The notes under the pieces: generated by a model
Told to the model about the DNA's origin: nothing
Database searches by the model: none
What the model saw: only the letters and a program-made list of their open reading frames with translations
NCBI GenBank assembly: GCA_030522415.1
Contig: CM060127.1
Location: 10,958,207 to 11,022,206 of the forward strand
DNA length: 64,000 nt
Origin: Channallabes apus
Taxonomy: Eukaryota; Chordata; Actinopteri; Siluriformes; Clariidae
Direction of reading: 5' to 3'
Position numbers and translations under genes: made by a program
Shown: one piece after another, positions 1 to 11,783 of the stretch
Layout of the letters: every line of letters starts with the position of its first letter
Position numbering within the stretch: position 1 is the stretch's first letter

Positions 1-279
1 AAAAAAAATTCCCTAATTATGTCCACAAATACTTTGACAGCATACACTTATCAACTTATCCACATAAACTTATCCACACACTCTCCGTGCACACACACAC
101 AATCTCTAAAAAATGTATATTAATAACATACATATACAAATAAACAAAAATATAAACGTCTATATTGAAGTTTACGGTGAACGCAGAGTCGGCTAAGCAC
201 ACGTGATGACGCGCGCGCCCTCACCTCTGTTACGACTGCCTACAGTATTTGGCCAAAAGAATTATAATAATTGAACGAT

Positions 280-354
280 ATGCCTGGTCCTGGAAAGAGA
301 CATCAACAGTCCGGCGCTGAGAAACGAAAGAACCGAAAGAAAAAAAAGGCCTAA
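280..354 (+). pseudogene. 24-codon basic ORF, possible transposase N-terminus
   Basis: An ATG at 280 opens 24 codons rich in Lys and Arg before TAA at 352-354. The order is a Pro/Gly start, a Ser-Gly-Ala-Glu motif, then a run of Lys/Arg. Short starts of this type precede the TTF-type zinc finger in ZMYM1-like hAT transposases; that link is from memory and weak. In the T1 copy at 36.8 kb the same frame (on -) has a stop after eight codons, and in copy B the region is partly deleted. This is therefore a decayed leader at best. Confidence 0.3.
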
Positions 355-844
355 GATGAAGCCCGTGCATCAATTCCAGAAATAAATGAGTTGGCTATAT
401 TACTTAATGTAAATATTCTACTAAATCTAACCTGAAATTATAAACTTGATATAAACCACTTTTGAATGGTTGAGCAAATTACCTTTTTTTAAGTTGCATC
501 AAAAAGATTTAAGGCATTCATAATTTAAATATAAAAGCATAAAAAACTTAATTACATATTGATTTACACTCAAAACACATTTCTTTATATAAACATTTAT
601 TGTGGAATGAACATATTTTCATCCAAAATGTTAACAATAAGATTTTTTTTTTTTCAAAATGTATAAACACCAACAGTCATTCAACACTTAACTGAATTTG
701 AAATTGAGAGGAAAAAAAAAAGATGTCTGCATTTATCCACAAATTTAATTTTGCAATGGGTACATTTTGTCCTTGTCAAACCTGCTGAAGAAGAACCAAA
801 CTAAATACTATGCGACTAAAATAAATTACTCCATAAATGTACGT

Positions 845-977
845 GTGCCCTGCGATGGATTGGCACCCTGTCCAGGGTGTACCCCGCCTAGTGCCCGAAG
901 TCTCCTGGGATAGGCTCCAGGTCCCCCGCGACCCTGAACACAGGATTAAGCGGTATAGAAGATGAATGAATGAATAA
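845..977 (-). repeat. Fragment of a common fish interspersed repeat with GAAT tail
   Basis: The block holds the sequence class with a 'cctggagcctatcccaggag' core (here as its complement). It ends in a (GAAT)n tail at about 963-977. The same family recurs at 19440-19799 and 32495-32620. It is absent from T1 copy B, so it is a later insertion into copy A. I cannot name the family with certainty. Confidence 0.65.
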
Positions 978-1744
978 AATTACAAATAGTAACACTCAAC
1001 TTTGCAACATACATTTATTAATTGGACTGAAAAGAAAATTAGAAAATGTTCCTGAAACAAAATCAGCAGAGGTAAAACATGGAACATTCATGTGCGACTG
1101 ATGGAAACTCAATAAGTCACAATCCCGATTTCCTGTGGAGGCTGAAGACAGTCCTCTTCCTACCTGAGGACAAACAGGGCCATTGTGCACCTCACAAGTT
1201 CTGCCTGAGCTTCATCTTCCTGAACAACCTAATAAAAGAAAGGACATTTGTTAGACAATTGCTCTATTTGGCAAAACAGTGTCTGATGTATGCATGTAAA
1301 ATCACTTAATGCTCCTTATGAGTGAAAAAAACACCTAGGATTATGGTGCAGCATGATAAATGTAATTAGCTCAATAAATAGGCCAAAATAACTGACATAC
1401 ATATACACACATTATGTATTAATGATAAAGTTTATTATTTTAAGTATTAATTTCAGGAGGTAATCACCTCCAGGCTCTAGGGACATAAAAACAAACATAG
1501 TATTGTTGGTTATGTTAGGCTTGTAAAGCGTGAAAAAATGAACATGGCAGACATTGAAACCTGTATTCAGACAGCATACACTAACCTGTGAACAAGTTAA
1601 ACTAAAGTTTTATTCTGCTAGTTATGTTTTAATTTAGTGCATCACAGCCAACTTGATGTGGATGCCTTGCTCAGGTCCTGTGGCTTCCATTCACAAGATT
1701 ACATTTGACACCAAGCTAATTTCTGCTTTTGAGCGAGTACATAC

Positions 1745-1909
1745 CAGATCAAGAACTTGAAGATGAAGATTACATCTCTGGTCTTCTCTCTGACGGGTTC
1801 CTCCCTAGTTTCTGATGATCTCAATTAGTTTGTAGTGTTGCTTGTCCAAGGAAACCAGTAATCTTGCTTGAAGTGGAGCAGATATAATTCTCAGAAACTC
1901 ATTACTGAT
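1745..1909 (-). pseudogene. T1 exon 2 (165 bp), fish-specific uncharacterised gene family, with in-frame stop
   Basis: On the - strand a long pyrimidine tract and AAG precede position 1909. The block ends at 1745 before a GTATGT donor, so it is bounded like an exon. Its 165 bp divide by three, and frame 0 is open for 34 codons, then TAG, then 20 more. The peptide (starting I-S-N-E-F-L-R-I-I) resembles the alpha-helical region of a large group of uncharacterised fish proteins sometimes named SAMD3-like. That assignment is from memory. Copy B at 13931-14095 has the same stop at the same codon, so the damage predates duplication. Confidence 0.45.
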
Positions 1910-2333
1910 CTTAAAAAAAAAAAAAAAAAAGGTAAAAACAAAGATTGGACTGGCTCAAGTTCTTATGTTAGCAAATCTTAATTACAGTGTGTATAAAGTA
2001 TAGAAAGCAGTACACTACAAACAGCACTCACTCCAAATTAGCTTGTTCTATGTTTACGTCACTTTCCTATTAATTTTTACATCGTTAACCAACGGTACTT
2101 AAATATAATTATTTTCTTCGGCGCCGCTGACTTACTGTAGAAACTCCGGTGTTTTTGAAAATCACCACGTTAGTTAGCTAATGCTAATGCAGGTAATATA
2201 GGTGGTTTTAGCTACAGTAGCAAACACGGACACAAAACTCAATCTACAAAGTAGTTGTTCCTGACATAAATCATGAATTTGCTCATAGAAGAGATACATT
2301 TAACATAGAAATGACACGAGTTTGCTTTCTTAC

Positions 2334-2403
2334 CTGGTTTAAAGGAGTTTTCTTTGAGAATCTCCACCTGCATGTGATTCAGTCCGTGATAATGCTGCGT
2401 CAT
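2334..2403 (-). pseudogene. T1 exon 1, 23 codons ending at a GT donor
   Basis: On the - strand an ATG at 2403 opens 23 codons that run to a GTAAG donor at 2333. Copy B (13442-13511) preserves the frame with one visible residue change (Tyr here, Phe in B). Exon 1 ends in phase 1 while exon 2 looks best in phase 0. Either this exon is untranslated leader or an exon is missing between them. Confidence 0.35.
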
Positions 2404-2584
2404 GAGGTCATGTGACACGGTTTGAAGCAGAAATGTCCTTTGTGAATGGATTAAATTTAAGTTTAATCAGGGGCTTTAACTAACAGTAACTGAAATACAG
2501 GTTCTGATATCCTTCCTTGTTTCAACGTCATGCTCCGGTTTGAGGCGGAAATAAAATTATACCGGCAAAACTATGGTCTAAAGA

Positions 2585-2596
2585 CTGCGCATGCGC
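2585..2596. promoter_or_regulatory. NRF1-like palindrome in the T1 promoter region
   Basis: The palindrome TGCGCATGCGCA lies about 180 bp upstream (on -) of the exon 1 ATG. A CCGGTATAATTTTATTTCCG block lies between. The same site is kept in copy B at 13243-13254. NRF1 sites of this form mark TATA-less vertebrate housekeeping promoters. Confidence 0.5.
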
Positions 2597-3160
2597 AAAT
2601 CACACTCAACCTAATAAGAGTACCTTGATCAAAATGAAATATTTCACTGCTGTAAACAGAATTATACTAAAGTAAAAAAAAAAAAAAAAAAAAGATTCAC
2701 CCATAAGCATAAATTAGACACTTTAGTTAAAAAGAGCAAATTATTTTTTTTACTAATGGAATGAGGAAAAAAAAACACATTAAACGAACGATAGCTAGGT
2801 TTACTTTTTTCAGTGGATCCCTCAATAATTTCTGTCTCCTTTGCCTGTGTTTGATAATGTGAAGCACATATACACTCATTCATCATGAAAGATCTATTAT
2901 AAAACAAAATAAAATTCATGTTCGCTTCAGCACTGTTTATCTGCGTCCTTACATTCATTGTTGTACTTGGTCCGGCTTTTAGATAAAGTCCTTCCATGCG
3001 CCATCTGGCGGATATTCAGTGAAGCGCTACACATTTATTTAAAATTCCCGAATGTTGCCTCCGGCAAGTCGCGGCATGCCGCGCGCTAAATTGCGGCATC
3101 CCGCGGGAAAACACGCGCAGTCTTAAAGGCGACATCTGTATTTCTCACATGCGAAAAAAG

Positions 3161-4017
3161 GGTAAAATTTCAATGTATGCTAGTCTGTTTAATACTTCAA
3201 TCACAAAGAAATGTAAAAAAGCTCGAATAGGTCAGTGAAAAGGTGCGCTGTATCTGCGTTACTAATGCGTTAATGTTGAACATTTCTGACGATTCATAAC
3301 CACCACCGAAAAAATAATCGTCTTACACAACCGTTAAAGCTTTGCATAGAACTGTAGGCTACAGTATATAAACGTGGCGTTGGCAATTGACCGGAACAAT
3401 AACGTGGCAAAAATAAACATGAACTTAACGTTAGACACAGCGTAATCTTACATGTAGTTTTCTTGCTAACGGTTACATATTTTGTTTAATAAAGGAAAAA
3501 CAACATATGAGCTGTTTGAGACAAAAGTATGAAGTCTTACTCACAGTCACCAGCAGACTTTAGAAAATGCGTGCTGTATCCATCCGTGACGTCAGTTCAA
3601 AGAGCCAATCACATTTTTCCAGACTAGAATAAGCTCTGTTAAGTACATTCAATTTAAACATTCCAATAGAAAGAAAAACATCACGTAAATCGTACAACAA
3701 ACTAAACAAATGGAGTAATTGGGCAAAACCTTTGGTATTTATGTTTATTGAACCTAGGTTTTTTGAATTAATACAATTTTAGGGATAACAGTGCAGGGAA
3801 CAAAACCTCTTATATCTGCCAGACCTGTAAGCGGCTTGTCTGTGGCAAATGCACAAAGAACACAACAAAGCTGTGCTTGGAATGTTAATTCAGGAAACAA
3901 AACTTATGGCTTCTGCTAGAAATCTTAACCTTAAATTAATTGTAAGCCTTTGAATGGTGATTAAAAAATACTTGCAAAACATCAGCATACATTGAAGGGA
4001 ACTTCTGAAGTGGTCAG
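3161..4017. other. Unassigned AT-rich sequence
   Basis: No ORF, RNA gene or repeat family is recognised here. The stretch is AT-rich with no coding signature and lies between T1 copy A and an R2 fragment. Confidence 0.4.
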
Positions 4018-4330
4018 TGATTCATGGTACGGTCGATCGAAGGGGGTTGTGATCACACCTACAGTTCTTTTGTTCTGGGCTGTCGGTCAAATATCTCTCC
4101 ACTTGAAATGAAAGCTGTTTTTACAGTAGACACTGTTTTTTTTGTCATTTTGTAATCTTTCTCTTGTTTTACCTTGTACTGTACAATGTATATAAATTTT
4201 TTTATGAATTACTGTAAATAAACTACAAATGCAGTTGATTTACCAGAAATGACTTTTCTGTTTTTTGTGTGCAAAACTAAACTTCAGGGTCAAGTACTGT
4301 AACAGCGGTTTTATTTTAAAAGTATTATAT
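4018..4330 (-). repeat. R2 repeat fragment
   Basis: Read on - it matches about 15910-16260 and 52820-53180. Shared landmarks are a TTTACTGTAATTCAT block and the palindrome-like segment before the run reading 'accccctccgaccgaccg' in the other copies. It is a fragment of an otherwise unidentified repeat. Confidence 0.65.
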
Positions 4331-4959
4331 ATATACTGTATTAAGAAAGGCAGTCTTACCCATGATTGCGGTTTTGAGTAATGAACCAGGCTGGGAGTTT
4401 TTAAAAGCCTCAGGAATCTTTTGCAGGTTTTTAGAGTTAATTAGTTGATTCAGATGATTAGGTTAATAGCTCGTTTACAGAACCTTTTCATGATATGCTA
4501 ATTTTTTGAGATAGGGATTTCAAATCAAATCAAATTCAAATTTTATTCATCACACACACAGTCATACACAGTACGATATGCAGTGAAATGCTTTCACGAC
4601 CGCCAGTGACCTTAAAAAGAGAATTAAATCTTACAGTAAGGAATAAATATGAATAAAGAAATACAATAGGAAAATTTTAACTTAACTAGAATAAAAATAG
4701 AAATAAAAAATAAAAGTATACTGTACATAAAATAGAAATAAAAATAGAGATATACTGTACAATAGAGATTTTCTTTTAAAATTGAAATTTGGTGGAGGAT
4801 GTATGGTGTGCAAGTAATTTGCATAGAAACATGTGTTAAGGTGCCTTATTAAAGTGACTTTGTGCAAGGGTCCAGAATGCAAACATAAATATGAGTTCCA
4901 ATGTCAGGGTAGATGTGCATGAAAGTGTCCATAGTGTCCGTTGACGTTAACAGGTTGTA

Positions 4960-6355
4960 TTAGTTATGTGTTTGTGGTGTGAATGTGGTATGGTTGAGAG
5001 ACCTTATTGCCTGCGGGAAGAAGCTCCTCCTCAGTCTCTCTGTGTTGGCCTTCAGGGAGCGGAAGCGCTTTCCTGACCACAACAGAGAGAACAGTCCATT
5101 GTTGGGATGGCTGAGGTCCTTCACGATCTTCCTGGCCTTGGTCCAGCACCGCTTGGTGTAGATTGAGTGCAGGTCAGGGAGCTTGGTGCGGATGATGCGC
5201 TCAGCTGAACGCACCACCCTCTGTAGAGCTCGTCTGTCCTGCATGGTGCTGTTTCCAAACCAGGTCGAGATGTTTCCCGTCAGGATGCTCTCTATGGTGC
5301 AGGAGTAGAAATTCCTGAGCACCTTGGAGGGCAGTCTGAAGTCTCTCAAACGTCTGAGGTGGTACAGACGCTGCCGGGCCTTTTTCACCACGGTGTTGAT
5401 GTGACAGGACCATGACAGGTCCTGCGTGATGTGAACACCGAGGTATCTGAAGCTGTCCACTCTCTCCACTGGGCTCCTGTTGATGACGGGGGTCTGGTAG
5501 TTCCTCTCCTGCTTTGTACAAAAGTCCACTATCAGCTCCTTTGTCTTACTGACGTTCAGGAGGAGATTGTTCCTCTGGCACCAGTTCTCCAGTTTCCCAA
5601 TCTCCTCCAGGTAGGCCGACTCATCGTTGTTCGTGATCACGCCCACCACGACAGTGTCGTCAGCAAACTTGATGACGGCGGTGGAGTTGGTAGTGGCCAC
5701 GCAGTCGTAGGTGTATAAAGAGTACAGCAGGGGGCTCAGAACACAACCCTGGGGCGCTCCAGTGCTGAGTGTGAGGGAGGCTGAGACATGACCGCCCATC
5801 TTTACTGCCTGTGGTCTGCCAGTTAGGAAGTTGGAGATCCACTGACACATGGGTGAGCTGAGTCCCAGGTGCTCCAGCTTGGTGGTGAGTGTGGAGGGAA
5901 TTATGGTATTAAATGCAGAGCTGTAGTCGATGAAGAGCATTTTCACATAATTTCCCCTCTTAGTGTCCAGGTGGGTGAGAGATGTGTGGAGGAGATTTGA
6001 GATTGCATCGTCTGTGGAACGGTTCGGACGATAAGCAAACTGTAGTGGGTCGAGTGTGTCCGGTAGTGAAGAGATGATGAAGTCTCTGACCAGGCGTTCA
6101 AAGCACTTCATCACTACTGAGGTGAGGGCTACACGCCGATAGTCATTGAGGGAGGCAGGATGAGGTTTCTTTGGAACAGGAACAATGATGGACTCTTTGA
6201 AGCATGTGGGGATCACCGACTGAGATAAAGAGATTCTTGAATATCTCAGTGAACACAGGTGCTAGCTGGTCTGCGCAGGCTCTGAGGATACGGCCTGAGA
6301 TGCCGTCTGGTCTTGCTGCTTTCCTGGTGTTCACTCTCTTGAAGGCTCTCCTCAC
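4960..6355 (-). pseudogene. LINE-A reverse transcriptase, frameshifted
   Basis: A 418-codon ORF (4960-6216) covers most of the RT domain and the C-terminal region. Visible motifs are the D-Y-S-S-A-F-N block (first catalytic Asp), [11 protein letters not shown], and F-A-D-D-T (the catalytic YADD equivalent). [12 protein letters not shown] thumb segment follows. The preceding RT segment (A-A-R-P-D-G-I-S-G motif) is in another frame at 6143-6355, so a frameshift lies at about 6150-6215. No endonuclease domain is present; the copy is 5'-truncated. The protein would copy LINE RNA into the genome by target-primed reverse transcription. As it stands it is non-autonomous. Confidence 0.85.
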
Positions 6356-6415
6356 ATCGTGCTCGGAGATGATGAGCGCGTTTCCGGTGCTGGCAGTGTC
6401 TTCCTGTCTGCAGCC

Positions 6416-6487
6416 GTTAGCGCCGTTAGCATTAGCGCCGCTAGCATTAGCGCCGTTAGCATTAGCGCCGTTAGCATTAGCATCGCT
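6416..6487. repeat. 15-bp minisatellite inside LINE-A
   Basis: The unit GCCGTTAGCATTAGC repeats about four times with small changes. It sits upstream of the RT region on the LINE's strand. Confidence 0.8.
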
Positions 6488-6718
6488 AGCGTCTTTAGCT
6501 GCAGCATCGAAGCGAGCATAGAATGTGTTGAGCTCGTCTGGGTATCATCAGCATAACAATGGAAACTAATCCCATGATTAGTTTTCGGGTTTTCATTTTT
6601 CGGGATTTTGGGTTTTCATGAGCTGTATGCCACATTCATCAATATTAACACAATAAAAGGCTTGAACTACTTTAGTTTGTGTTTAATGAATCTAAAATAT
6701 ATGAAAGTCTAATGTTTA

Positions 6719-8427
6719 GACTTTGAAATATGGGGTCCCACAAGGGTCAGTTTTAGGACCTCTGTTGTTCTCAATATACATGCTTCCCTTGTGTAACATC
6801 ATTAGAAGACATGGGATTAGTTTCCATTGTTATGCTGATGATACCCAATTATATATCTCAACTAAACCAGACGAAATACCTAAGTTGTCTAGATTAACTG
6901 AGTGTGTCCAGGACATAAAAGATTGGATGACCAATAACTTTCTTTTATTAAATTCAGATAAGACAGAGATATTGCTTATTGACACAACAACACACAACAG
7001 CTTTCACAATTCAGCCTGCGCTTAGAAGGATGTACTGTTACTACCAGCTCAGCAGTAAAAGACCTGGGCGTAATATTAGACAGTAACTTGTCTTTTGAAA
7101 ATCACATTTCAAATATCACAAAAACAGCCTTTTTCCATCTTCGAAATATTGCTAAACTTAGGAACATCTTATCCGTATCTGATGCAGAAAAACTAGTTCA
7201 TGCATTCATGACCTCCAGACTGGACTATTGTAATGCATTACTAGGTGGTTGTCCTGCATCCTCAATAAACAAGCTTCAGTTAATCCAAGATGCAGCTGCC
7301 AGGGTTCTCACTAGATCCAGAAAATATGATCATATAACCCCAATATTATCATCCCTGCACTGGCTACCTGTTCAGTTTAGAATAAATTACAAAATAGTAT
7401 TACTTACATACAAGGGCTTAAATGGTTTAGCTCCCACATACCTAACCAGTCTTCTGATACGCTACAATCCACCACGTGCCTTAAGATCACAAAGCTCCGG
7501 ACTTCCCAGAATTTCAAAATCTACAAAAGGGGGTAGGGCTTTTTCATATTTAGCTCCAAAGCTTTGGAATAGCCTTCCAGACAGTGTTCGGGGAGCAGAC
7601 ACGGTTTCTCAGTTCAAAAGTAGACTCAAGACGCATCTTTTTAATCTGGCATACACATAACTCATCCCATAATCTCATACTCCAGTACACCTATCCCGAA
7701 TGGCAACTACGCTAATTCTCCCCATCTGTTCTGTATTTCTTTACCCATCCCGAGGCATCGGGAGATTGTGCCAGCTTCAGTAGACGAAGGCTGACCCTGC
7801 GAGGTTCCTGAGGCATCCAGAGAAGGACCAGCTCCAGCTGGATTCAGCTTTATGATGGTTGGAGCTACACATGCTGCTCCTGTGCTTCCAGTGATCCAGA
7901 CCTCATCTGCCCTCATCTGCTCTCTGCACCTACTGACTCCTCCCTATGCTGAACTGGTCTTCATGTCAATTTAAATAATTTCTGTCATATTGAATTTTCA
8001 CCTGCACAACACACAAGATGTTATATCATTTCTATCTGTTATCGCCCAAATGAGGATGGGTTCCCTGTTGAGTCTGGTTCCTCTCAAGGTTTCTTCCTAA
8101 TGCCATCTCAGGGAGTTTTTCCTTGCCACTGTCGCCGTCACCCTTGGCTTGCTCATCAGAGAAATTTCATTCATTCGTCTCATTATTATTATCTGCACAT
8201 TTTTCTCACACATACACACTTCCAATTATTTTCTTTTCTATAATTATTATTATTATTTTTTTATATTATTATTAGTATTTTTAATTAATTAATTAATTTA
8301 TTTATTATTATTATTATTTTATTTATTTATTTTTTGTTAAATTTCTTTCATTTTTGTGAAGCTGCTTTGAGACAATGACCATTGTTAAAAGCGCTATATA
8401 AATAAAATTTAATTTAATTGAATTGAA
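6719..8427 (+). mobile_element. L2-clade LINE, 5'-truncated, with 9-bp target duplication
   Basis: The insertion begins within the RT domain and ends with the typical L2 3' block: GCTGCTTTGAGACAATG, then AGCGCTATATAAATAAA, then an ATTGAATTGAAT tail. TAATGTTTA occurs immediately before (6710-6718) and after (8428-8436). AT-rich low-complexity sequence at 8230-8340 lies in the 3' UTR. Confidence 0.9.
6723..7660 (+). pseudogene. L2 reverse transcriptase C-terminal half, frameshifted
   Basis: Two ORFs (6723-7025 and 7088-7660) are adjacent parts of one RT. The first has [13 protein letters not shown] and the Y-A-D-D-T-Q-L-Y catalytic box. The second has the C-terminal L-D-Y-C-N-A-L-L-G-G and L-H-W-L-P-V motifs typical of fish L2/Maui elements and ends at a natural stop. 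A frameshift separates them near 7022-7085. The N-terminal half of RT and the endonuclease are missing. Confidence 0.88.
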
Positions 8428-8505
8428 TAATGTTTATCAGTACATTACAGAAAATAATGAACTTTATCACAATATGCAATTTTTTTGAGAAGTACCTGTA
8501 TATAT

Positions 8506-8995
8506 AACCTGCATATATGAAGTGAAACCTGAGATAGTTCCATATACTCACTGAATGACGCATAGATAGTATGCGCGATCCCTTGCTCCATCTGCTGAGA
8601 GTAATGAGAATCACAGGTTGGAAAAGGCAGGAAACGTCATGCCGCCGCGCAGCTGTCAGGAATTTCACGTAAAATAAGAGCAAAATAGCTTCATACTGGC
8701 TTTTACTGGTGCAATTTAGAAAATTTAAGCATGCAGGGTGATTAAGCTCACAGATCTAGGAAAAGTCATGAAAGGAGGGTCCTGGATTTTGATGGAGTGT
8801 CAAGTTTTTTTTTTTTCCCTTGCAGTCAAAATGACCGTGCTCGGCGCTTCTAGTGTTAATTTGTCTAGCGAGAATTTTGCCTGCTCTCTCCTTGTTCATA
8901 ATATGTGGCTTTTGCTCGTACCAGATGATCAGTTGTCTCTGATGTAGAGAGCAATTGAAATTCTGATTGGAGAGAGAGTCTCTCTTTATACAGTT
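8506..8995. other. Unassigned sequence
   Basis: No gene is seen. A poly-T tract lies near 8806-8818 and ORFs here show no domain. Confidence 0.35.
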
Positions 8996-9004
8996 CTGGT
9001 ACAG

Positions 9005-9966
9005 TATTCTGTTATTTAATTAAATTTTTTGTTCTTTACATTGTTTCCTTATTGATGAATTGTGAGAAATAATTTTCCCACGCATATACGCTTTAAATGC
9101 CTCCCAGATTATGGACTTAGAGACATCTGTTTGTTTCTAAATAGAATCCTATGTGAGATCTGATCTGTTCTACTAATGTTTTTTCAGCTAATAATTTGTT
9201 GTCAAATCTGCATTTAATAATGTCTCGTTTGGTTTCAAATAATATTTGAAGAACTAAGGGTCTATGGTCAGATAATACCATTGCTTCATAATCACAATAT
9301 GTAACTGCTGATAAAAATTTATAATCTATCAAAAAAAAAATCTATCCTAGAGAAAGTGTGATGAACTGGTGAAAAAAAATTGTATATTTTCATTGATTTG
9401 GGAAGGCAAATCTCCATGGATCAGTTATTTTAAATGTTTTCATAATTGATTGCAGTGTTTCGGCTGATTTGGGTAGGGGTATTACTTTACTTGAAGGTCT
9501 GTCTAAGAGTGGATTCATTACAAAGTCAAAATCCCCTCCTATTATAATTTGGTGTGTATCCAAATTAGGTAAAGCACTCAGAAAAGAAGATAAAAATAGT
9601 TCATCATCTATGCTGAGAGTATATATATTTACTAAAAATAACTGATTTTCCTGCTATTATAATATAACGTCCATTGGATTCAGAAATAACTTTTGTTGCT
9701 GTAAATTGTGTACCTTTCTTTATGAGAATTGCTGTACCTCTAGCCTTAAGATTATGATTTGAATGGAAGATTTAATCAACCTACTTTCCCCTTAGTCGGC
9801 TCTGACCTTGGTTTCGTATATATGTGTTTCTTTTAAGAATGCAATATCAGCTTCCAGTCTCTCTAGATGAGCTAACACATTTCCCCGCTTTACAGCCCCA
9901 TTAAGCCCCCACGAGACAAACTGAACACTTTTTGTTTTAGCAGAGTTTGTTATCTTGCTGGTCATG
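9005..9966 (-). pseudogene. L1 ORF2 endonuclease domain, frameshifted
   Basis: An ATG at 9966 opens a protein with the APE-type endonuclease signature: S-W-G-L-N-G, then A-F-L-K-E-T-H (the catalytic Glu motif). Further on, in the 9117-9332 frame, comes S-D-H-R-P-L (the catalytic Asp-His). It continues to an 'I-W-E-A-F-K-A-Y-M-R-G' segment typical of L1 ORF2 after the nuclease. Frame changes occur between about 9340 and 9800. In a working L1 this domain nicks target DNA to prime reverse transcription. Confidence 0.75.
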
Positions 9967-10228
9967 ATCAGATACTTGAGAAATTATGTAGAAAGCAGCA
10001 TTTAAAGTAAACAGAAAAAAGGAAAAACACAACTAACTAACTAAATAAATAACTAAAAATAAATAAATGAAAACATTTATACAAAGAGAATGAGGAGGTG
10101 GAAAGGGGGGTGAGTGCCAATTCTTTTTTCTTAACCACAAAAAAATGAACAAATTGAACAACAGCTCCTTTTACCTTTATCTGGTTTAAAGTCACACAAC
10201 ATAAAATGGAGCAAATTTAGAAAATGTC

Positions 10229-11515
10229 TCGGGTTACTTTGCTGTAACCCTGTTCCCTGAAAAGGCGGGAATGAGATGCTGCATGAAAACACTATGGGAA
10301 ACATCTTGTCATGTTGCCAGTTGTGAAGCATGTGTTTTGAAGGACGCCAAATCTTGTTTGCTTTATAACTTCGCCTAGAACCTAGTGACGACCAAGTTAA
10401 CGACATCGCTAAACAGGCCGGAAGGTAAGATAGGGGCATCAAGGAGGAATCCACAATCCTATCCTTGATGCGCCTGAGATTTAGCCACAGGTGCCTCCTG
10501 CGAAAACCACAGCAGCCATAAAACGGCCGATAGCACGAGCTATCTGCTTTGTTGCACGAAGACACAAGTCTGTAGCTCGGCGTAATTTCAATACGCCTTA
10601 GCTTGAAGAGCCCCACCAGTACTCAAGTCTCTCAGCAGGCCAGCCTGGTAGGCCTGCAAAACTGCCATGGTGTGCAGGGGAGCACCAAGCTGACCTGCTG
10701 CCTGAAAAGCTTTCTGAACAGCTAGAAAGGAAGTATAAGCTTTCCAGGAAGGATGATGTCCCAGGAGAGAGATAGCCTGTGAAGCATCTCTTCTATCTGG
10801 GCGTCATCATATAACTCCACGCTTCCACATCAACTATATCTAAATAAATAAGTAAGTTGATGACAGGAAAACACGGGATGAATACAGCTTACTCCATGAA
10901 ACGGTTAACTCATATGGAGATAGCTAAGAAAGGGGAGAGAGCGTCGTTGAGGCTCCGCCCCCCGGCCACCCCACTGAACCTGCCATCTACTGTTTTTAAG
11001 TGCTTAAGGCTATTTCCATCTCCGCGGAAGCAAGAGAGGAATTCCCGTGATGAGAATGCGAAAGAAAGGAGCTTACCTCCATCTCCCGCAGCTCGGTCAG
11101 ATTTAAGCCAGGAATGCGCGGTGGCTCGAAGCTTCTCAAGGAATGCGAGGTGCGTGCAGCACTTAACCGAAGGAGTAAAATGTAGAGATCGCCCTCCGAT
11201 ATGGATTATCACACACGGCGGGATATTTAGTTTAAATTCCGCCATATTGGTGAGTTAAACACTTTCTTATTTTGCTGGTTTAAACACAAGCACGCTCACA
11301 ACAAGGTGAAGACAAGAAATCTAAGGAATGTTCCGGCTCACTCCCATTTTATAACCACTCCAGGTGCGTCTCATCAGATGATATCACCTGACCGAGGTTA
11401 TATAGGCCAAAATTTGGTGTGTTTATACACACATGCTTCATAACATGACAAGATGTTTCCCATAGCGTTTTCACGCAGCATCGAGTGAAGCCTTTGAAAG
11501 GGAACCCTTTTTATC
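10229..11515. mobile_element. Non-autonomous DIRS-like element with inverted termini
   Basis: The left end at about 10229 opens with CTCGGGTTACTTTGC and GTTCCCTGAAAAGGCGGG, almost the same as the DIRS end at 56949-57000. The block at about 10259-10320 is repeated in inverted form at about 11430-11490. A TATA-containing stretch shared with the 57.1-kb DIRS lies at 11350-11410. No RT or recombinase segment is seen inside, so it would depend on another DIRS. ORFs here (10131-10616, 10857-11258) show no domain I recognise. Confidence 0.6.
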
Positions 11516-11783
11516 AATCACATCACAAAAAAGGCTAGTAAACTGTCTGACTTACAACTTAGCTCCTTTCAAAAAATAAAATAAAATACAGAAGTTGCAC
11601 AACAGACTCACTCGTTACTATTTAACTTTAACATTTACTAAATTTTTAAATTACAATTATTTACTAGATACATTTGGTGAACTCTTAAGTTTATCTAAAT
11701 TATAGTTTGTTATTGCGTCTGCCCGTGTATACTGAGAGTGATGACGGACATTGCACTTTCGTTTAAACAGTTAGTCAAACCTC

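Larger units (their letters stand above)
1..3160 (-). mobile_element. T1 repeat, copy A (inverted partner of 12705-14541)
   Basis: Read on the - strand this region matches 12705-14541 nearly end to end. Matching segments include the GC-rich segment near 3060-3110, the NRF1-like palindrome, a GT donor at 2334, an exon-like block at 1745-1909, and the terminal block at about 9-390. A third partial copy (36429-37127) ends at the same place, so the terminus near position 9 is probably real. Extra sequence between about 390 and 1600, including a repeat fragment at 845-977, is absent from copy B and is likely secondary insertion. I do not recognise the family by name. The start of a small basic ORF at 280-354 hints at a hAT/ZMYM-type transposase promoter. 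Confidence 0.7.
4513..6576 (-). mobile_element. LINE-A, 5'-truncated non-LTR retrotransposon (Rex1/CR1/L2-like)
   Basis: The 3' end is at about 4513, with a TTTGAATTTGAA-type tail on the - strand. The coding part lies at 4960-6355. Related 3' copies are at 31265 and 39281-40159. The last 36 bp (6541-6576) are not LINE-A. They are an exact inverted copy of L2 sequence 6810-6845, so the insertion is chimeric at its 5' end. The flanking GGGATTT occurs at 4513-4519 and 6604-6610, a possible target duplication. Confidence 0.8.
4366..8505 (+). repeat. Old fish interspersed repeat split into three by LINE insertions
   Basis: Three pieces, 4366-4512, about 6601-6718 and 8428-8505, join into one continuous sequence I recognise as a widespread fish repeat; I think it is the 3' part of a DNA or LINE element. 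LINE-A broke it at a GGGATTT site. The L2 broke it at TAATGTTTA, present on both sides as a 9-bp duplication (6710-6718 and 8428-8436). Order of events: host repeat first, then the two LINEs. Confidence 0.65.

Noticed and set aside
5431..5718. 95-codon ORF on +
   Set aside because: Antisense shadow of the LINE-A reverse transcriptase.
10131..10616. 161-codon ORF on -
   Set aside because: It crosses the DIRS terminus and flanking L1 spacer, has no domain, and its composition follows repeat sequence.
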